Source: JAXGXQ01 sp040772685
GTDB taxonomy: Bacteria; Bacillota; Clostridia; Saccharofermentanales; UBA5734
DNA length: 64,000 nt
Assembly (NCBI GenBank): GCA_040772685.1
Contig: JAXGXQ010000004.1
Coordinates: 124,001-188,000 of the forward strand
Reading direction: 5' to 3'
Both the position numbers and the translations under genes were made by a program. The notes beneath the pieces are model-generated. The model saw only the letters and a list, made by a program, of their open reading frames with translations, ran no database searches and was not told the DNA's origin. Shown here piece after piece: positions 60,295 through 64,000 of the stretch (its first letter is position 1; each line of letters opens with the position of its first letter).

Positions 60295-61203
60295 ATGGGC
60301 TTAATGAATCAGTTGGAACAACGGGTTCTGGGCCAGCGTCCGGGGCGAATGGCTGTTGTTGCGGCTCACGACGAGGCTGTACTTGCATCGTTAAAGCCAG
60401 TACACGAGTTGGGTTTGATCCAACCGACCCTGATTGGCGACAAGGAAGAAATTTTCCGAATTGCTGATCAAATTGGTTTCAAGGTTGATGGCCTGAATAT
60501 AATCAAAGAACTGGACAACCGCAGTAGTGCCGAACTTGCAGTTAACCTTGTTGTCAGTGGTGATGCTGACATAATTATGAAGGGCAACCTGCAAACCGCC
60601 GATTTGCTGAAAGCAGTACTCGAAAAAGACAAAGGCCTGCGTACCGGTAACCTGATCAGCCACTGTGGCTTATACGAAGTGCCAGGCTACTCCCGTTTAC
60701 TGCTGGTAACCGATGCGGGAATCAATATCGCCCCTGACTTGAAACAAAAGACTCAGATAATCCGTAATGCTGTTTCTGTGATGAATGCAATAGGTGTCGA
60801 GCAACCGAAAGTGGCGGCTGTGGCGGCTGTTGAGCTGGTCAACCCTTCAATGCAGGCAACACTGGACGCTGCTGCTCTGGCCAAAATGGCGCAACGCGGC
60901 CAGTTGGGGAATTGCCTGGTTGACGGTCCGCTCGGTATGGATAACGCGATCAGCCTGGAAGCTGCCAAACATAAAAACATTAACAGTGAAGTTGCCGGAG
61001 CGGCCGACATCATTCTTGTACCAGATATTGAGACGGGTAACGTCCTTGTTAAAAGCATGGTATTCTTGTTTAAAGTCCGCTCCTGCGGTGTAATAGCAGG
61101 CGCCAAGGTTCCATTGGTAGTGACTTCACGCGCTGAAAGCAGCGATACAAAATACAACTCGATCTTGCTGGCACTGGCCATGATGCACAGTCAGCAGCCG
61201 TAA
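60295..61203 (+). CDS. ptb: Phosphate butyryltransferase
   Basis: 302 residues, related to Pta but shorter. AHDEAVLASLKPV near the start, GDADIIMKGNLQTADLLKAV, LVTDAGINIAPDLKQK, VDGPLGMDNAISLEAAKHK and the C-terminal VPLVVTSRAESSDTK fit Ptb. It makes butyryl phosphate from butyryl-CoA. I chose the ATG at 60295, with GGAGG about six bases before it. The partner kinase is immediately upstream. Other branched acyl-CoA substrates are possible. Confidence 0.93.
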   Translation: MGLMNQLEQRVLGQRPGRMAVVAAHDEAVLASLKPVHELGLIQPTLIGDKEEIFRIADQIGFKVDGLNIIKELDNRSSAELAVNLVVSGDADIIMKGNLQTADLLKAVLEKDKGLRTGNLISHCGLYEVPGYSRLLLVTDAGINIAPDLKQKTQIIRNAVSVMNAIGVEQPKVAAVAAVELVNPSMQATLDAAALAKMAQRGQLGNCLVDGPLGMDNAISLEAAKHKNINSEVAGAADIILVPDIETGNVLVKSMVFLFKVRSCGVIAGAKVPLVVTSRAESSDTKYNSILLALAMMHSQQP

Positions 61204-61248
61204 AACGGAAACTGAAATTGCAGCCAGAGCTGCGTTGAGGAGGATACC

Positions 61249-61749
61249 ATGAGCAAGCATAAAAAGAATGTTTTATCTGTATGGGTCGAGGACAAAGCCG
61301 GCGTTCTCTCCAGCGTCGCTGAGCTTTTTGGCGCAGAGGGCTGCAACATTGAAAGCCTTACTGTTGGTGCCAGTGAAAAACCTGGTGTCTCTCGCATTAC
61401 TATTGTGGTTGCCGGAGAACAGGAAAACATTGATTCTGTGATCAAGCAGTTGAACCGGCTCACCAGCCTGATCAAAGTCAAACGAGTAGACGATGATGAA
61501 TCAGTCCGTATGGAATTGGCTCTGATTAAAGTTGATGCACCGGACGACCGAAAGACTGATATTATCAATATAGTAAATGTGTTCCGCGCCCGTATCGTTG
61601 ACGTGGCTGCCAATACCATGACGGCAGCGATTGCCGGCAGCCCGGTGAAAATACTGGCTCTGCAGGATCTGCTCGCACCTTTTGGCATTATCGAAATTGT
61701 CCGCACCGGCATGATCGCGATTGATCGCGGCCTGCGCGTAGTAGACTAA
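61249..61749 (+). CDS. Acetolactate synthase small subunit-like ACT protein
   Basis: 166 residues, the normal length of IlvN/IlvH. The N-terminal ACT domain (VLSVWVEDKAGVLSSVAELF, then CNIESLTVGASEKPGVSRIT) senses branched amino acids; the C-terminal domain includes IVNVFRARIVDVAAN. In known systems it activates and regulates the large subunit IlvB. No ilvB is present here; its neighbours are ptb and DUF1385. It may serve a distant ilvB. GAGGAGG precedes the ATG. Confidence 0.88.
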   Translation: MSKHKKNVLSVWVEDKAGVLSSVAELFGAEGCNIESLTVGASEKPGVSRITIVVAGEQENIDSVIKQLNRLTSLIKVKRVDDDESVRMELALIKVDAPDDRKTDIINIVNVFRARIVDVAANTMTAAIAGSPVKILALQDLLAPFGIIEIVRTGMIAIDRGLRVVD

Positions 61750-61769
61750 AATTGGAAACCGAGGAAATC

Positions 61770-62747
61770 ATGAAAGAAAATCCAGCCCCGCAGCCTGCCT
61801 GCAAAACAACAATTGGCGGCCAGGCTCTGATCGAAGGATTGCTAATGATCGGCCCTGAAAAAAGAGCAATGGCTGTTCGCCAGGCCGATGGTAAAATAAT
61901 TGTTGAGGAACTGCCGTTAAGTCCGTCTTCGTCTAAAGCAGCGGAAATCCCTTTTATTCGTGGCTCAGTCCGCTTGTTTCGCCAACTGGTAACAGGCACT
62001 AAAGCTTTACTGCGTTCAGCGGAACTCAGTGAGGAGCCAGAACCCCTGGAATCCACAAAAGAAGCTCCGCAAATGAGCGCGCTTGATCGTTTCTTCGAAC
62101 GGCACACGAATCTAATGCTTTATGGCTCCGTGGTTTTGGGCTTGTTGTTCAGCGTCGGGCTGTTCATTCTGTTGCCCAATTTCATCACCAGTCTATTCAA
62201 TCAGTTCACTCCTTTGGGTCAGCTTACCGGCGGCAGTGGTCAGATTGCGCGCAACCTGATTGAAGGCGTGATCAGAATCGCAATTTTTATCGGCTATCTT
62301 TACTTTGCCTCCCGCTTAAAGGACATTCAACGGGTCTGGCAGTATCACGGTGCCGAGCACAAAACAATTGCCACTTATGAAGCGGGAAAAGAGCTCACCG
62401 TGGAAAACGCCCGTCAGTACAGTCGTCTGCATCCCCGCTGTGGTACCGCATTTATGTTCATTGTTATCATCGTCAGTATTATTACATTTTCCCTGGTTGG
62501 CTGGCATGGCCGCTGGGTGAATCTGCTGCTGCGCCTGGCTTTAATGCCCATCGTTGCCGGTATTGCCTACGAAATAATCCGCCTGGCCGGTCGCTACGAC
62601 AATGCCTTAACCAGAGCGATCTCCAAACCGGGTTTATTATTGCAGCATCTGACAACAGCTGAACCGGATGACAGCATGCTGGAAGTTGCCATTGCCGCGA
62701 TGAATGCCGTGCGGCCGCAAACAGCCGGCATCCAGGACAAGTGGTAA
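61770..62747 (+). CDS. DUF1385 (YqhQ) membrane protein
   Basis: 325 residues. DUF1385 marks are GGQALIEGLLMIGPEKRAMAV near the start, FIRGSVRLFRQLVTG, and YHGAEHKTIATYEAG with SRLHPRCGTAFMF in the later half. About four membrane helices. Function is unknown; the family commonly lies before prmC and prfA in Firmicutes, as with prmC here. The ATG at 61770 follows GAGG; a TTG at 61752 is less likely. Confidence 0.93.
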   Translation: MKENPAPQPACKTTIGGQALIEGLLMIGPEKRAMAVRQADGKIIVEELPLSPSSSKAAEIPFIRGSVRLFRQLVTGTKALLRSAELSEEPEPLESTKEAPQMSALDRFFERHTNLMLYGSVVLGLLFSVGLFILLPNFITSLFNQFTPLGQLTGGSGQIARNLIEGVIRIAIFIGYLYFASRLKDIQRVWQYHGAEHKTIATYEAGKELTVENARQYSRLHPRCGTAFMFIVIIVSIITFSLVGWHGRWVNLLLRLALMPIVAGIAYEIIRLAGRYDNALTRAISKPGLLLQHLTTAEPDDSMLEVAIAAMNAVRPQTAGIQDKW

Positions 62748-63649
62748 ACCAGGCAAACCAGACACCAAATAGATTAATTTCCAATCTGGAACCATTGCTG
62801 AGTGAAGCTGATATTGCTGAGCCACGCCGCGAGCTGATCCAGTTGCTTTCCTGCCTGTTGCAGGAACCGGTTGCCCGGCTGCTTGCCCGTCTTGATGATC
62901 CCCTTACGCAGCAACAAGCGGAAGCGTTCGTTCAGCTCGTACAACGACGAGCCAGCCGCGAACCACTGGCCTATATAACCGGCACAGTTAATTTCAGCGG
63001 TCTTGAACTTGCTGTTGGCTCTGGTGTGCTTGTGCCCCGGCCGGACAGTGAAATCCTGGTTGAAAAAGCGGTTGAACTTGCGCAAAAAATGCAGGCCCGG
63101 TCGCTGCGCCTGCTTGACACCTGCACCGGCAGCGGCGCGATCGGTATCGCCATTGCCCGTCAACTGCGAGACAGCGGCATGCCTGTCACACTTCATCTGC
63201 TGGATCAATCTGCTGAGGCTTTAGCATATGTTCGCCGCAATAGCGCTCGCTGGTGTTCCGACTTGCATGTACAGATAGAGCAAGGTGATCTGTTCCCGGC
63301 CGAGTCGCTAATTTTTGATTTAATCACCGCCAATCCACCTTATATTCCTGATTTGGTACTGCCCGGGCTGATGCCTGAAGTTAGCCGCTATGAACCCGCG
63401 CTTGCCCTGGCCGGAGGGGCCGACGGACTTAATTTCTACCGGCGAATTCTGCAGCGAGCAGGTGATTATTTGGCGCCCGGCGGCTGGCTTTTGCTTGAGC
63501 ATGGTTACGACCAGGCAGAAGGGGTAAGCAGCATGATCAAGGCCGAAAGTAAATTTCGCGAGCCTTTACAATTAAAGGATTATGGCGGCAATCCGCGCGC
63601 GGCAGCCGCTCAGCTGCTTAGCACAACAGATGTTTACCAGCCGTGTTAA
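62741..63649 (+). CDS. prmC: Release factor glutamine N5-methyltransferase
   Basis: 302 residues. It methylates the GGQ glutamine of release factors. An N-terminal helical domain (LLQEPVARLLARLDDPLTQQ) precedes the methyltransferase domain with PLAYITGTVNFSGLEL, VPRPDSEILVEKAV, the SAM motif LDTCTGSGAIGIAIA and the catalytic TANPPYIPD. The GTG start at 62741 overlaps the DUF1385 stop, so the two are coupled. prfA, the usual neighbour, is not in the window. Confidence 0.95.
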   Translation: MVNQANQTPNRLISNLEPLLSEADIAEPRRELIQLLSCLLQEPVARLLARLDDPLTQQQAEAFVQLVQRRASREPLAYITGTVNFSGLELAVGSGVLVPRPDSEILVEKAVELAQKMQARSLRLLDTCTGSGAIGIAIARQLRDSGMPVTLHLLDQSAEALAYVRRNSARWCSDLHVQIEQGDLFPAESLIFDLITANPPYIPDLVLPGLMPEVSRYEPALALAGGADGLNFYRRILQRAGDYLAPGGWLLLEHGYDQAEGVSSMIKAESKFREPLQLKDYGGNPRAAAAQLLSTTDVYQPC

Positions 63650-63700
63650 GCTGGACAGCAGTACAGCCCCAAAGTAGAATCAAACCGAAAGGATCAAAAA

Positions 63701-63934
63701 ATGCCCTCACCTTTTCACCTTTATCAATATCAGCCGGGCGAGCGTGTGACTCTGAAAAAGCCACACCCCTGCGGAGGATATGTCTGGATTGTCGTCAGAA
63801 CCGGCGCTGAGATCACTTTGCGCTGTGAAACTTGTGGCCGCCAAATCGTGCTGGCACGTCAAGTGCTGGAAAAACGAACCAAAAAAGTGGAAAAACCAGC
63901 AGATAATCAGGAGCAAAAAGATGACACAAAATAA
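63701..63934 (+). CDS. DUF951 family protein
   Basis: 77 residues. DUF951 marks are YQPGERVTLKKPHPCGGYVW and ITLRCETCGRQIVLARQ, a small zinc-ribbon-like barrel with Cys pairs. Function unknown; common in Firmicutes near ychF or mechanosensitive channels. Its Lys/Glu-rich tail overlaps the next gene start. AAAGGAT lies before the ATG. Confidence 0.92.
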   Translation: MPSPFHLYQYQPGERVTLKKPHPCGGYVWIVVRTGAEITLRCETCGRQIVLARQVLEKRTKKVEKPADNQEQKDDTK

Positions 63935-64000
63935 TGATGACGAACTCAGAACCGAAAGTAATGAGCTGGATAATTCGATTACCGACGGGCAACGTCAAAC
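63921..64000 (+). CDS. Start of an unrecognised protein (3' partial)
   Basis: The ATG at 63921 follows AGGAG by seven bases and overlaps the DUF951 stop by 14 bases. The 26 visible codons are Asn/Asp/Glu-rich (MTQNNDDELRTESNELDN), probably a polar N-terminal tail; too short to assign. Confidence 0.5.
   Translation, partial: MTQNNDDELRTESNELDNSITDGQRQ

Noticed and set aside
1..64000. CRISPR array, insertion sequence, prophage or integrase
   Set aside because: No spaced repeat array, transposase, integrase or phage structural motif appears in any frame.

Overview
The window reads as chromosomal DNA of a Gram-positive bacterium of the Clostridia type (inference). The grounds are a short archaeal-type ProRS, a Spo0A-like DNA-binding domain, acetate (pta-ackA) and butyrate (buk-ptb) kinase pathways, class I two-subunit fumarase, zinc-ribbon L31 and L32, strong AGGAGG ribosome sites, and many small Firmicutes families (DUF177, DUF512, DUF951, DUF1385, DUF1934, DUF5317). 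Base composition looks balanced. I cannot name the genus. No phage, insertion sequence, CRISPR array or defence island is visible; this is mostly housekeeping sequence with one accessory metabolic patch.

Layout. 1-2 kb: the end of a PocR/AraC regulator and a corrinoid methyl-carrier protein, probably the tail of a B12-dependent methyltransferase locus cut by the window edge. 2-7.4 kb: rpsT, tyrS, tmcAL and two proteins of unknown function. 7.4-10 kb: a structured leader with a 27-codon membrane mini-ORF, then an HD-GYP protein and a DUF5317 membrane protein that runs into pta. 10-14.6 kb: pta, ackA, proS and a pseudouridine synthase. 14.8-23 kb: a forward run of murI, DUF1934, DUF177-rpmF, a DUF512 radical SAM protein, der, typA and mltG. 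23-26.2 kb: three reverse-strand membrane proteins (AI-2E family, CPBP protease, prepilin-peptidase-like). 26.4-34 kb: glgP, a phosphoesterase, a YdbC/PC4 protein, ddh, a membrane protein and ligA. 34-37 kb: feoA-feoB-DtxR iron uptake operon. 37-42.8 kb: a HAD phosphatase, an unusual Spo0A_C-domain protein, hup, fumarase subunits, small cysteine-rich proteins, a flavin-reductase remnant and DUF4256.

42.9-48.2 kb is the accessory patch: a LarA-type racemase/epimerase, a KdgT-like sugar-acid permease, an amidohydrolase and a zinc alcohol dehydrogenase. It may be a catabolic module for a hydroxy or sugar acid (inference); palindromes lie in the larA-kdgT divergent region. 48-55 kb: a zinc metallopeptidase, tRNA-Thr, an acyltransferase-like protein that lacks the catalytic histidine, a second DUF5317 protein, leuS and TraX. 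55-64 kb: mreB, a Rho factor with a very long AT-hook-bearing N-terminal extension, rpmE, buk, ptb, an orphan ilvH-like ACT protein, DUF1385, prmC, DUF951 and the start of one more gene.

I found no convincing wholly new system. The best leads are the three-hairpin leader before the HD-GYP gene, the Spo0A_C protein with a non-receiver N-terminus and a hairpin over its ribosome site, the AT-hook Rho extension, and the LarA-KdgT module.
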